A DNA stretch of 64,000 bases from Adiantum capillus-veneris (lineage: Eukaryota > Streptophyta > Polypodiopsida > Polypodiales > Pteridaceae), in assembly GCA_014529385.2 (NCBI GenBank), contig CM043944.1, positions 55,907,768-55,971,767 on the forward strand. Reading direction: 5' to 3'. Shown here in pieces: positions 42,500-54,400 of this stretch. The notes beneath the pieces were generated by a model. That model did not search any database. It was not told where the DNA came from and was given only the letters and a program-made list of their open reading frames with translations. Each line of letters starts with the position of its first letter. Position 1 is the first letter of the stretch. Position numbers and translations under genes: made by a program.

Positions 42500-44000
42500 A
42501 TTGGGGGTGTCTATCTAATCACTAGAAAATAGACTTAGGATGACTTCCCAATGTCCAAAATCCACCAAATTTTGTGTGTAACCTCCTGAGAGGCTAAACA
42601 AGCTATGCTCCAGAGGGTTTTGAAATTTTCAATTTCTTTGGCCCTGCTTTGAGTCTATCGCGATAGACTCAGCAAGTACCCCTTTTATAGGTCAAACTTG
42701 AACTATGACTATACCACTGTGTTCCAATACCTCTCCTTAGTCCTCCTACCAATTTTCAAGTGGTTTGGACTTTTACTTTGTCAGTTAGACCAAATCTGGT
42801 GTTTTCTACAAGCTGAATCCTCTCAAATGGTCTTAGACCCACTTTCTGATGTCCAAATGACTTCAAAATTTTTATGTGTCCTTGATAGAACCTTTCCAAG
42901 CTATGCCACAGAGGTTTTTGAAAAAATCAGTTTCTATCACTGGGTTCTTAGTCTATCGCGATAGACTCACCAAGTATGCCAAAATGACATTTTTTTCAAG
43001 TTTTCTCTTCACAGATGTGTTCCCTACCCTCTGTAGATCATGTATACCAAGTTTCACAAGGTTTGGAAATTTGATCAAGTCCCTTTACCCAATTTGTCTC
43101 TGAAGTCTGACTCAAAACACCAGACAAGTGCTTTGGTGGTCTTCTTGATGTCCAATTTCAAATTTGAAATGATGGTTAAGGTCTAGGTGAGGAGTGGATT
43201 CAAGCTATCTAGTCACAATTTCCAAAAACTGTCCCACTCAAAATGTCATGAGTCTATCGCGATAGGCACAAGAGATTGTGCAGGAAAAGTCAACTCAAAA
43301 TTGTGACTTCACTTTTAGATTCCCCTTACTCTCTCGTGTCTATCCCTCAAATTTCATGCAATTTGGACACTTGGTTTGTGTTTTGGGCCATTTATTTTAG
43401 TGTTTTTGTCAGAACCTGAATCTCTATATGGGCTTTAGATTCACTTCTAGTGATCCAAACACCTTGAAATTTTGTGTGTATGCTATGTAAGCTCTGCTTA
43501 AGCTATCCCTAGGAGGGATTTTCAAAATAAGGTCCACAGATAAATATCCCCAACCTATCGCGATAGGCTCATAAAGTTTCCCCGTTTTGGTCTTTTTACA
43601 AAGTTCTCTTCACAACTAGTTTCCTTATCCTCTGTATAGTGAATACACAAAGTTGTGCAATGTTTGGACTATTGGTCAAGGTATTTTTACCACTGTGTCT
43701 CTGAACTTAGACTCTAAACACCAGACTTGAGGTTTGGTGGTCAATTAGGTGTCCAAGTACACTCAACTTTTGGGAGCAGCCTTGTATTGATGTATTTTAC
43801 CTGTGGTATGAGGGTTTTTGCCTAATTGTGATTCTATCTCCAATTCACCAGTCTATCGCGATAGACTGAGCAGAGAGCCACTGGGAAGTGATTTTTTTCT
43901 CTGTTTTTGGACAGTTTGGTTCCCAATACCCTTAGAAGCCTATCCCCAAAGTTTCATTCAATTTGGACTTCTTTTCCTTTGGATTCAAGCATTTCACAGC
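42500..44000. repeat. ~300-bp dyad-centred repeat array
   Basis: Five diverged units, each with the dyad CTATCGCGATAG at its centre: 42651-42670 (20-bp perfect palindrome GAGTCTATCGCGATAGACTC), 42950-42967, 43251-43268 (one arm changed), 43554-43567 (CCTATCGCGATAGG) and 43850-43867. Centre-to-centre spacing is 298, 301, 300 and 299 bp. Flanks alternate: units 1, 3 and 5 resemble each other (CAATTTGGACTT-type text), and units 2 and 4 share CCTCTGTA...CACCAGAC...TTTGGTGGTC. This gives a 600-bp higher order. No protein is encoded. Confidence 0.85.
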
Positions 44001-44749
44001 TCACTTCCTTACACTCAGAAAAAGCAAATTCCCACTTAGATGCACAAGCACTAATGCAAATGCTTTGAAATTTCATATACAAGCTCTAGAGCATATGCAA
44101 AACAAGGTCTTGAGGTCAAACTTTTTTGAAAATTGCAGATTTGGTTTCAGATTTTTGTTTTTTGGTTTTTTTTTTGACTTTTTTTTTTATAAAGATTGGA
44201 CCAAATCTGTGTTTTATCCCTACCTTAAGGTCTCTAATGCAAAAACAAGCACTCAAATCGGCTTTCAAACGACCATTTTAGAGCACTTTTACCATAATAA
44301 GCACAATTCCGCCTTTTGTGTTTTCAAGCACATTTTCATGTCAAAATTGCTCTAGATCAACATCAGATGTCCTACACTACCTAAAGTCCTACTTTGGATG
44401 GTTGAATGGTTGTTTTTGCTTTCTAGCAAGCAAAAAGCCTCCTACTTACCTTTTGCGTTTTTCTTTGCGTTTTTTTTTTCCTCTTTCAAGTTCTTCACAA
44501 CCATAAGTCACAACCAAACACACAAACCATAAAACCTAATCTAAACACACAATAAAATAATATAACCATATCTCAACCTCATGGTGGACCACCTCGGCGA
44601 GACGCACGCTCCCTGGCTATCCCTCAGTCAAGAGATCCACTCTCTGACTTCCCACTAAGAAGGCAAATGGTGACAACACTCTAGAAAACTCTAGAGAAAC
44701 GCTATACTGTCAAACATGAGTGATGCGGTCTACGCTAGTTTAGGCGCTT
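44001..44749. other. Probable leader/internal region of the LTR A element
   Basis: AT-rich, no coding frame of note. It lies between the dyad array and the primer site at 44752-44769, so on the minus strand it would be the 5' leader. Confidence 0.45.
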
Positions 44750-44751
44750 CG

Positions 44752-44769
44752 TCCCCGGCAGCGGCGCCA
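44752..44769 (-). other. Primer-binding site of the LTR A element
   Basis: Minus-strand TGGCGCCGCTGCCGGGGA (44752-44769), the same sequence as the Gypsy-2 primer site near 57655, and close to primer sites of Gypsy elements in other plants. Confidence 0.75.
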
Positions 44770-44770
44770 A

Positions 44771-45828
44771 TGTTAGCGGATACGCTGGGACGGACGATGG
44801 AGCACAGCAAGAACACAGACCAACAAACTGTCAATCCAAGGACGTAGCTGACCTGACTAGGGCATGGAGGCAATCTCTGGGTTGTCAACCCTGAGCTAGA
44901 CACGAAAAACACTCTACAGTCACTAATCCTACCACAACACTACCATAAAGCAAAGAAACAGACAACGCATCCTACGAAACACTACAAGCTCAAAACAGTC
45001 TCAAATAATATCAGAATGACTCGAAATCGGATGGCAAGACTCACAAGGACATATCCTATATGGCCAAACACCTAAACCCTAAAAACCATAACTGTAAGAT
45101 CTCTAATCGCTGTCGCGATAGACTCAAAACAGTAATTTCCAAAGTGTCCAAAACTGATCTACAAAGACATCAACACGAAGAGCTTCTCGCCCTGATTCTA
45201 ACGACTACTCGATCATTCAAAACGGATGTCGTTTGAGGTACTTACGACCAAATGTAGCTCGTAGCAGGCAGGCTCGCAATGTGGTCCTCGGTTTGCATTG
45301 CTTGCATCGACGCGGAGAGCTCCTCGATGCTAACACACTCCTACTCTCATATCTTCAATGTGATTAGTGTGCGCGACGGTGTGTGTGCGTGAAGCTCACT
45401 ACTCTGTGCTGCAGAACCCACGACTGTATATTAATTGAGATAATGTAATGTGTTTGTACAAAGCCTTAGGTTTTAGCTTATATACCAAGCCTTCAAACCT
45501 AATGTCCGGCCAAATGACTTGAATTGTCCCTAGGCTTCTACAGAGCTTAATTACAAGAAACTGAGCTGGCTTTACTCATTATACAAGCATCTGCGGCCAA
45601 AATACAAGTGCCGATTTAAAATATGAGGTTCCCGTAAACATTACAAAAGTGGCCGTAATGGCTCAAAATAATAATAACGGGATATTCGATGACGTCCATG
45701 AACTCGTATCTTCATGTTGCAGCATCCATCTTCATCTTCAGTACTTCATCACCATCTTCATGTGGAATCTTTACAGAATCTTAATGGAATCTTTGTGGAA
45801 ACGTTGTTGAAAGGGCGTCCTTTCAACA
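44771..45828 (-). repeat. LTR A (5' LTR of a minus-strand element)
   Basis: Starts TGTTAGCGGATACGC on the plus strand directly after the primer site. The best end is CCTTTCAACA at 45828, giving TGTT...AACA and about 1058 bp. It has one partial copy of the dyad motif (TGTCGCGATAGACTCA, 45111-45126). The last 24 bp form a hairpin (10-bp arms TGTTGAAAGG / CCTTTCAACA). No partner LTR was seen. The first 35 bases resemble LTR B. Confidence 0.6.
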
Positions 45829-47301
45829 CTACTTTTCAGATTGGTCTATCTAAATCAATGCAGAAGAAGCTTCCTATTTGAATTGAATTTTATCGTTACT
45901 CTGAGGTTGCATTGTAGAATGGCCCTTGTCACGACACTATTGCATGGTCATTCTGCATACTAGATACATTTGATAGTGTGCCAGATGTTGGCGTGAATTG
46001 AGCATTGAATGGTGGCTTGTTTAATTATAACATATTTTATTTTATGAGAAGTGTACCATCAACTATACATGAGAGGTCATCCGAGAAGGGAATCAAGGCA
46101 TTGGTTCAAAAAGGTACACTTGCAAGATAGAGATGAAATCCTCCTTCCAAGTATAGTGTATTGAATGGGTTTCCAATGTTAATCTTTTTTTCATGTTATA
46201 ATAATGCACGCCAGCGGCCATGCCTTGTATTGATGCATTGCCATTTTTGGGAATTATATTACCTTTGCTGGAGACTTTAGAGTGAAATTTCGCAATCCTG
46301 CCAGTGTTCTAGTTCCGAATTACATGTCTCGAGTACACTCTAGTAGTACACCATATAGTCATCATTAGGAAAGTTTTGAACTCATTTTTTGGCCTTTTAA
46401 GAGTGCCACATTATCAAAGTTGTACAAAAAAAAAGCAACCCGATAGACCCCTCTAAATATTTCTCAGAACCCCATGATATGACCTATCATTGGAAAGCTT
46501 TTAAAAAATGGATTCTAAAGAGATAAGGTCCGAAAAGTTTGGATGACGTCTATGAAAGTTATGCCATTTTTTTTCAATCAACCAATTTTTGTTACCGTTA
46601 CGGTAATCTAAAATCACCTTTTTCTAGATCTATATGAAGGCAATGTCCGATACATGCATGCTATATATCAATAGAGAGCATTTGAAGAGTAGATTCTAAA
46701 TATCCAACCTCCGACAAGTTTGGATCTTATTTACAAAAATTTTACCGATCCCCACTTTTTGAAAGCTATGCCACATCAACAATTCTTACAAGGCCCCAAA
46801 ATGAGCTCAAAATTTTCCTAATGTGGAGGAAGAAGTGTATCATTGGTTGCACATTTTATCTTTCTGGTGATTACATATGAGATTCATTTCTTCACCTCAT
46901 TGGGATGTTTTTTTTGAGAACCATGTGCATGTTGGCGTCCATTTTGCATGCTTGACAATTGTGGATTCTTGATGGTGGCTGCTCATTATGGCAATTATGG
47001 CAAGTGTGTGTTGTTTGTTTAATTTCATGCTTAGCTCATAGTTTTTAATATTGGTGCCTTGTTGGCGTGAATGTATTTGTTTGGAGCTAGGGTTTGATAC
47101 CATTATTGTATCGGTGGCACGCTTAGTATCAAGGCTAAAATGCATGTGTTGCGCTTAACATCAACAATGAGCCATTGATAATAGATTATGTGCTACCCTT
47201 GCTTTGCCCTCTTTTACTCCTCTATTTGAAACACAAACTTACTTGCTCTCTCAATTATTTTCTCGGATTTGGATTCGCTCAAAAAATATTTCTCGGGCAT
47301 A
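45829..47301. other. Intergenic, no gene seen
   Basis: No gene, RNA or repeat was recognised. It ends at the CACTA terminus; the three bases before it are ATA. Confidence 0.5.
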
Positions 47302-47560
47302 CACTACAACAAAAAAGGGGACCTTCGATGCAGGTTTCGATGCATCCCGTCGAAAAGCCCGTCAAAACCATCACTATATGGGCCGATATACGCGTCGAAG
47401 GTCCCATATATTGTCGAAATATGTGTTGATAATATTACCTTTCGACGCATCCCTACAAAACCGTCACTATATGCGTCGATATACGCGTCGAAAGGTAATA
47501 TTATCGACACATATTTCGACAGGCTTAGCGATGCATATAGCGACGACCATAACAGAAAAA
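47302..47560. repeat. CACTA terminus and subterminal inverted repeats
   Basis: After the terminal CACTACAAC there are repeated TCGATGC / GTCGAAA / GCGTCGATATACGCGTCG motifs. 47412-47448 and 47485-47521 form a 37-bp inverted repeat with one mismatch, separated by 36 bp. In other CACTA elements such subterminal repeats are TnpA binding sites; that role here is inferred. Confidence 0.8.
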
Positions 47561-47823
47561 AATTTATTAGGCAGAGGACAGGCAACCTGGCCTGTGCCTA
47601 GTGAAAAGATGGACACAGCCACAGCCAGACTGCCTGTCCTCTGCCCAGGAAAGCGAGCAACACCAAAATCAATCGTGCTCCCGCAAAAATTTCGGCAGAG
47701 TTCCCTTCGTTTTTACAAAAAATTTTCGAAAAACATATCATGTATACGCCTCCTACATGCTATCCATGTAGGATCTCACATGAGATTTAAGGCCAATGAA
47801 AGAAAAGAAATGAACTTTGTGCA

Positions 47824-48110
47824 AAACCATAACCGTACCAACCTAAAACCATAACCATAACGAACTTAATTTGTGCAAAACCATAACCAAATTAAAACCA
47901 TAACCGGCCATAACCACTTTGATCAAAACCATAATGCAGATAACCATAACCATAAACAAAATTAACAATAACCATAATCATAACCAGAAAGTTAAACATA
48001 ACCATAAACAAAACAAGAACCATAACCATGTCTATACAATGACGATGACAATAACCATAACCATAAGGAAAACAATAACTGTCTGAACAATAACCATAAC
48101 CATATATGTC
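47824..48110. repeat. Degenerate (CCATAA)n minisatellite
   Basis: Many copies of CATAACC / CCATAA with small interruptions. It lies between the CACTA subterminal repeats and the last TnpA-like exon. It is not the plant telomere repeat (CCCTAAA). Confidence 0.85.
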
Positions 48111-48287
48111 TATACAAAAAAGAGTCACAGAAGCGTGTCTATGTCTCACAAAGTATATATATGAAATCCACTGATGACTAGGTGTCACAACCTGCACATA
48201 GGATAAGTCACAAAATTAGTATTGATATTACTTCACATAAACTTATTTAATTAAATCAACTCACACATATTAACGTCTCATCTCAAG

Positions 48288-49249
48288 CGATCAACGAAAC
48301 TCTAAGGTCTCCCAGTCTACAGGCTCTCCTGAAGCATCAAGATAATTCAATACTTCATAGATACCTCTGTGATATCCATCTGTCTCCTCCTGGCGTGTCG
48401 GTGCTCGATGCATCACAATATTCTGCGTTTATACAAAAATCAAAGTAATAAGAATACATGATTCATCACGTTTTAAAAAACACCATAGCTAGGATTGGAT
48501 TAGAAACTCACAAACTCATAGCGAAAGGTGTCGAAGCCTCCGCTGCCAAGATGAGATGTCCCCCTGGTCATCTGTCGTATCTGCGCGGCTGAACCGCGTG
48601 TCCGTTGTCCACTCATCCTCCCTGATCTGCTGCCACATCTCATGTGGGATGCTCAAAGGCTTCGGCGAGCGAGTCCTGAAAGCTTGCCGAGCTGCATCTC
48701 GTCGATGTTTCACAGTGTCCCGTGCAACACCCTTGATCCACCTCCTCGGAACAGCCTTTGAACCCGGAGCAGGTTGGTACTCTCTCATGATGGTCTCCAC
48801 TATATAACTAACTTTGTCCTCATCCTGCTGAAGCCAAGGCGTCAAAATGCTGGTCGAAAACTGGAGCTCCGAGAGCTGGCGAATCCGCTGTCTCATCTCA
48901 GTCCCGACTCTATCCATGTCAACAGAACCATCTTCCCGTACAGTATAGAGCTTGGAGGCACTAGGATCGTGTGCCCCCCAAGGTGTCCGAGGTGTGCCAA
49001 GAGGTGTGTCGAGAGGTGTGCCTGGGTAGGATGGGGGTCGTGAACGAGGAGGGATCGAAGCATCTGTGGACCCTCCTCCATAGCAACCACCACCTCCACC
49101 TGACGATCGTCGAGATTGGCGAGTGTGCCTATACTGCAGAGATGAGGACGTACCCGCCTCTGCCGCACCGCTAGGTGTCGAAGCGGCCGTGACGGGAGAC
49201 CTCGCAGGCGTCCCCCTCCCATAGGCATCCCTCCCCCCATAGGCGTACC
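48288..49249 (-). pseudogene. CACTA TnpA-like gene, 3' part (Transposase_24 type)
   Basis: Main exon from the Gypsy-2 edge at 49249 down to 48512, with DEDKVSYIVETIMREYQPAP, RRWIKGVARDTVKHRRDAAR and KPLSIPHEMWQQIREDEWTT. This is the conserved block of the En/Spm protein often annotated Transposase_24. A frameshift near 48570 leads to RGTSHLGSGGFDTFRYEF. An 89-bp intron (48511-48423, GTGAG...GCAG) joins in phase 0 to NIVMHRAPTRQEETDGYHRG and the stop at 48288-48290. The protein family is thought to bind the subterminal repeats. The N-terminal part lies at 58236-58423, beyond Gypsy-2. Confidence 0.8.
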
Positions 49250-49500
49250 TGTGTGATCCTTGCCGCACTGTCGAAGCAAGGGACTTGCCAATACACCGTG
49301 TGCGAGACACAAATGGCTCCAAGCACACAACAAGCCTAAACTAGCAAGCTCAAGAGAGCAAAGGGTGTGTCACTCACCGCTCTACGCTCGCCTTCGTGGT
49401 GGATTCCTCGCCGCGATGAAGAAGAAGCTGCAGTCGTGCCGCGCTCAACCGCTTCGCCGCCGTCGTGCCTTCGTAATGCTCGATCGCAGACACACTCTCC

Positions 49501-49551
<51 letters not shown>

Positions 49552-49843
49552 GGAGGTGAAGAAGAAGAAGATGGAGATGGAGATGGAGCAAGAGCACTCT
49601 TCTATTGCACAAATGAGAGAATGAGTAAAAATTAGGTTTAGTTGGCTTTTATATGAGCTCACCCCATTCACACTTGGGCGCCCATGCTTAGCCAACTAAT
49701 CCCTTGAATGTCCCAGTTAGAGTGCGCCTCTCATCGGCGATCACTCTTACCCTTTTCCTATTGGTCCGACAAGCCTGGTACCTGACTCTAAATAATACCA
49801 CGTTTATAGATCATAGGGTGTCCGTGTGCCGTGAGGGTTAACA
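49250..49843 (-). repeat. Gypsy-2 3' LTR
   Basis: 594 bp, TGTGTGATCCTTGCC...GGGTTAACA on the plus strand. It includes a (CT)n(CA)n tract at about 49499-49551, longer than in the partner LTR. Open frames inside it (for example on the minus strand at 49336-49695) occur in both LTRs and are not supported as genes. Confidence 0.95.
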
Positions 49844-51491
49844 TGCCCCCCTTCCTGATGTAGATTCCGTCCTCGGAAGCTATTGAGTTGAAGCTCGTTC
49901 GTCGAGGTGGAAGAGCATTTGAGATGAATGTCCTTAGCCTTCTTCAGTCACTGCAAAATCAAACAACATTGGCACAGTAATTGCATTCTCATAAGTGATT
50001 AAAAAGCATATGCAATTTTAGGTAGACACATTGATTGGTAAAAGAATTTCAAACAATTTGTCAGCAATGAACATTAAATTGCAATGTAATCACATTCATA
50101 AACAGATGTAAAGGTAAAAAATTAAACAAGTCTGGGATCGCTAATTTGATGGTCGAAAGGCACTAGAGATCGAATATTAATACCATGGGTAAGCTTCTTA
50201 ATTTTCAGTGGTCAATTAAGTTGTTTAATCGCGAGAGCCAAGTATTCATGTTCGAGGGCTGACTAGAGGCTATATCTAGAAGACCTTGTAGTTAAGCTAC
50301 CATAAAAGGAATTTCTCATGAAATCATCGCCTGACTGATTACTTTTTCTTTGACCTCCCAAAGTCTTTTCACATTGATTCAATTATGATGTGTGTACTTA
50401 TTTTGTATGCCTTGGGTTTTTTGCTTTTCAAGGAAAAGCGCCCACACTGGGAACCTCTAGGGCTCAAGTACCATAGGCAATACAGGTGAGTGAAGTACCA
50501 AATCAAGCTGAGATTTCTCTTCCAGCTTAAAATTTTACATTGCGGCACTTTGATTTTTTGTTTTTTCATTTTCAACATTTTAATTTTGTAACTTTGGGGG
50601 GTCATATAACACTGTTACCCTCCCCAGGCTCATCACATTAGTAAACTCCCTTTATAATACTTAAGCTAAAGGTCACTAGGGTTAAGCCCACTAGAAAGCC
50701 ATGGTACATTTCATACAATGCTGCCTAAATCGGATTAAGAACCTAAGTAACCATTGCTTATTAGGAAGGCATTCCCCATGGTATTAAGAGAAGATTTCTA
50801 ATACCTAGCTTGGTCAAACTAGCTTAGTCGGACTGCTTGATTTTTACACCTAGACAACTGATTATGACAAAAGATTACATTGAATTAATTGTTTGATACT
50901 AAGCAAATGCGCTGAATATTATGCTACCAATCACAATCAAAGCAGACAAACATGGATGCAAAAAGATAAGGGCAATGCTAATAGTCATAAAACACCTGTT
51001 TTTGTTGATGGCCGCGCTTGATTTGAAGTGTGAACGAGAGAAAGGTTCCATGAAGGTCCAAATCCTATCAATAGCAACACGCTCCTGTACACACTAGGAA
51101 ACAAAAGGAATACCTCCAGGAGGCATATTAGTGGGAAAAGAGAACTTCGCTAATCTCTCAACTCTAAAACAGAAACACTCCTATCGTACTAATCTTACCT
51201 ACCCTCCATCACTCAAGTGATGAGGATCAAAGGTGTTTTATGGCATAGGTTTCTGTTTCACTGTACCAGATGTGACATGTGTAGGTCTGAGCCAATGTTT
51301 TGACTTTTAATGTGCATACTCGTTTGATAATTGCTCTTGCTCTTTATTTATTTTTTTTATTTTTTTTGTGAGTATAAAGCTTTATATGTACATTCCCTAA
51401 GATTGGGAGATATAGAGGTCAAGGAGAAAGGTTGAGAGGGAAGCAAGTGAATGATGGATGTCCACAAACACTCCCCCCTTCCTTGGGTAGA
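49844..51491 (-). other. Gypsy-2 3' non-coding region
   Basis: 1.65 kb between the ORF stop and the 3' LTR with no readable RT or integrase trace in any frame I checked. The functional polypurine tract should be at 49844-49860 (minus AGGAAGGGGGGCA). The same 11 bases (CCCCCCTTCCT on the plus strand) also occur at 51473-51483 and 51785-51795. Confidence 0.75.
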
Positions 51492-54400
51492 TCATACCGT
51501 TTGAAATGAGCTTGTCACCCTTTGAAAACAATTGTTCCAGTTGGTAATAGGTGAGGATTTTTGCCAGTAGTTTTCTATTACCCTAGGTGCCTCGTCAAGT
51601 TGCAAGGGTGGTAAGGTACTCTCCCAGGATCGAACTTGAAGTGGTTCATCAGGTGATTCTTGAACACTGGGAGGTGTGGATTCTTTTGTAGCTTCATGGA
51701 GGTCCACTACTATAGATGGAGGCTGTGTAGAAGCTTTTACCTCTATGGATGTATTACATGAGGAGCTAGAAGCTTCATGGGACTCCCCCCTTCCTGAGCT
51801 AGGTGGAACAAATCGTTCTTTCTTTGGTACCCAAACTAGCTCGGGAGAGGGTGTGTAGCATTCTGTGAATTTTTTCTTTCCACGATCATTGATTCGTTTT
51901 GGAGCTACGGGATTGGGCTCACTTGGGTCAGGTGATAGGTAAGAGCACAATCTACGTTTTGGCACCCAGATTTGATCATTTCCTTGATAGTAGCCTTGGG
52001 ATTCCAATAGTCGTTTAGGGATCCATCGCAACATTTTCTTACTTTTCTTGGAGCGAGTGGTACGTTTCTTACAAGGCTTCTGTTTTTTAGCACTAGTTAT
52101 GGTCACTAAAGAAGCTTTAGGGACCCACTTGTATGTTTTCTTCGTTACATTAGGATGAGTCTTGTTGGAAGCGATATGCATTGCTTGTAGCATATTTAAG
52201 GGTATAGGCATTTCATCCCCCTTAGGTGTTACCCAGGTCGTCCCCTTATTTCCCCAAGTGTCTATGGTTGATGCTAGGTGGACCCAATCCACATTGTCCG
52301 ACTCAGTCATCCCAGGTAGGATATCCATATAAGGAGAATCTTGGCCAATGTCTGTATCCTTCTTACAAGTGTAACAATATTTTAGTGGGGCTGAGTGAAC
52401 TCTGGTGTCAGAGCGATGATCAATAATGGTTTTACTCCCTAAGGGGTGTACCTTACCAGTCACCAAATCCACTCTAAGGACAGAGTCTTGGAATTGCAAA
52501 TAGACATGATTTTTAGACCAATCATGAACCATTTGGGCTTCCCTCATGAATGGTCGTCCTAAAATCATTTCATATGACATAAGGTGTTTAGAGAAATCCA
52601 TTACAATGAATGTATGTCGTACCTTGTGTCCTAGAACTTTGATCTTAAGATCCTTGACCATCCCCATAGGTTTGGCTATGGTACCATTTGCCATCTTTAC
52701 CACAATGTTAGTAACACTGAGGCGGGGTTTTCCCATGGATTCCCAACAATCTTTTGTAACGATGCTAACTCCCGCACCACCATCAAGAATTCCCTTTATT
52801 GTTAATCCCTTGGTAGTGATGGGTAGGGTCGCATTAGACTCGTCGCCTTCAAAATACTGCCCTAATTCGTTAATGGGTACCTCGATTACGGACTCGTGTC
52901 CATCTAAGTCAAGTGATTGCACATGATTTTCCTCATCAATCATAATCGAGTCAGGCCTATTTGGTTGCGCAAACTGCGGTAATCCCGTTCGTAGCTCTCC
53001 GATAAGGAATGCTCGAAGTGCAAGGAATAACTCAGGATCTCCATACAGCTTTGCTATGATCGTGGTTCGGACCTCAGAAGACATGAAGTCCACTAGTTTG
53101 GCAACATTCATTGGCATTTTGCAGGGTGTAGGTCCTTGACTAGGAACTGGTGAGGATGGAATCTCATATTCCTCAATGGGATCAGGTATTCCTTCGTTAA
53201 ACATCCTTTCCAACAAGAAGGGTGTATGCTCACTTTCTGATGTCCCGTCCTCACTCCCTTCTTGGATGATACTAGATATGGCTAACGGTCTATGGTTCAT
53301 GTGGGGTGGATGAACTTGCATGGGAAACACTGTGTCATGAATTTTGACATGCATGGGTTCTGGTTCTAGTTTCCTTTGAGTCTCCTCCACTAAACCTCTT
53401 AGATGTTTCACCTGCTCAATCTCGTCTACTGGGTTTGGGTACATCCCAATCTTCTTTTTACGATTCTTCCCTTTTTGCCCCTGCGGTTTATCTTGGGGGT
53501 CTTGGATTGGATTTGGAAACACTTGTGGTGTTTTCAGAGGCTCTTTATGGTTTTCTCTTATTCGGATTTCATTTGGTTCCATGTTACGGTTTTCTTTGTC
53601 GGTCTTTCCCTTTGTGGTATTGGTTCTACTCTCCATTGTCTCGATTGAATCTGAATCATCCTCGAGGTCATTCATATACACGGGGTCATCTCCTGTTCCT
53701 ATGTTTGTTTTGGAACTTGGCTTTGAATTTTCCGTATTCTGCAACCTCTTCCTTCTTGTCTTCTTTTTCTTTGCTTGGATAACTGACGCGGTATCTCTCT
53801 CTTCGAGGATATGGCCTGGCCCTTGAAGCATGGACTGTGTAATCGCATAAGCGGGTGCGATGGGTTGTATTGGCGATGTCACACTAGCAATTTCGACCAA
53901 ATTTAGGGGTGTGATTTTAGGCGCATTCGGGTTATAGGGGCATTGGGAAATCAAGTGATCTATGCCACAACGATTACATGTGAGTATTGGCATTGCAGAC
54001 GTGCTCCCTTGATTCATTTGCATCTGTGCAGCATTCTTTTGCAGCCTAATAGGGCACTCCGCTGCCCGATGTGGTCCACCACACTCGTAGCATTGAAGAG
54101 GTGGCCTCCTAGCCTGGGTGTTGATATTTTGACCTTTGGATGCGAGAGCAGCAGCTTGATACACCGGCTTGACTTGCCCCCAACAATCTTCCATGTAGTA
54201 TATAGGACACTCTTCCAATGTATCAAGTCCGTAGGCAATACTAGTGTCTATTTCCTCCTCACAGCCATCTGCATAAGCATTAGATGGCTCGCAACCCACT
54301 TGGTTCATAGGGGCGACTCTTGGATGCGGGGGCTGCGGTCCTGGCACAGGAGGTGGTAGCGGTGTAGCTTGTACAACATTTTGAGATCTAGGGACCATGT

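Larger units (their letters stand above)
40575..42500. other. AT-rich non-coding region
   Basis: Contains a (CT)n tract at 40729-40769, a short (GT)n at about 40968-40983, SINE-like sequence at 40917-41168 and then AT-rich sequence without a readable protein. It is probably partly the internal region of the element that owns LTR A, but its left limit cannot be placed. Confidence 0.5.

Noticed and set aside
42500-44000. CRISPR-like array
   Set aside because: Spacing is about 300 bp, units are diverged throughout, there is no cas context, and the DNA is plant nuclear.
44150-44215. Membrane-protein-like frame rich in Phe
   Set aside because: It comes from T-rich DNA (runs of T) and has no start context or conserved motif.
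47824-48110. Telomere-like repeat
   Set aside because: The unit is CCATAA, not CCCTAAA, and the tract lies inside a transposon.
49336-49695. A 119-codon minus-strand ORF in the Gypsy-2 3' LTR, repeated at 57746-58087
   Set aside because: Present in both LTRs only because the LTRs are duplicates; it reads through a (CA)n/(CT)n tract and has no known domain.
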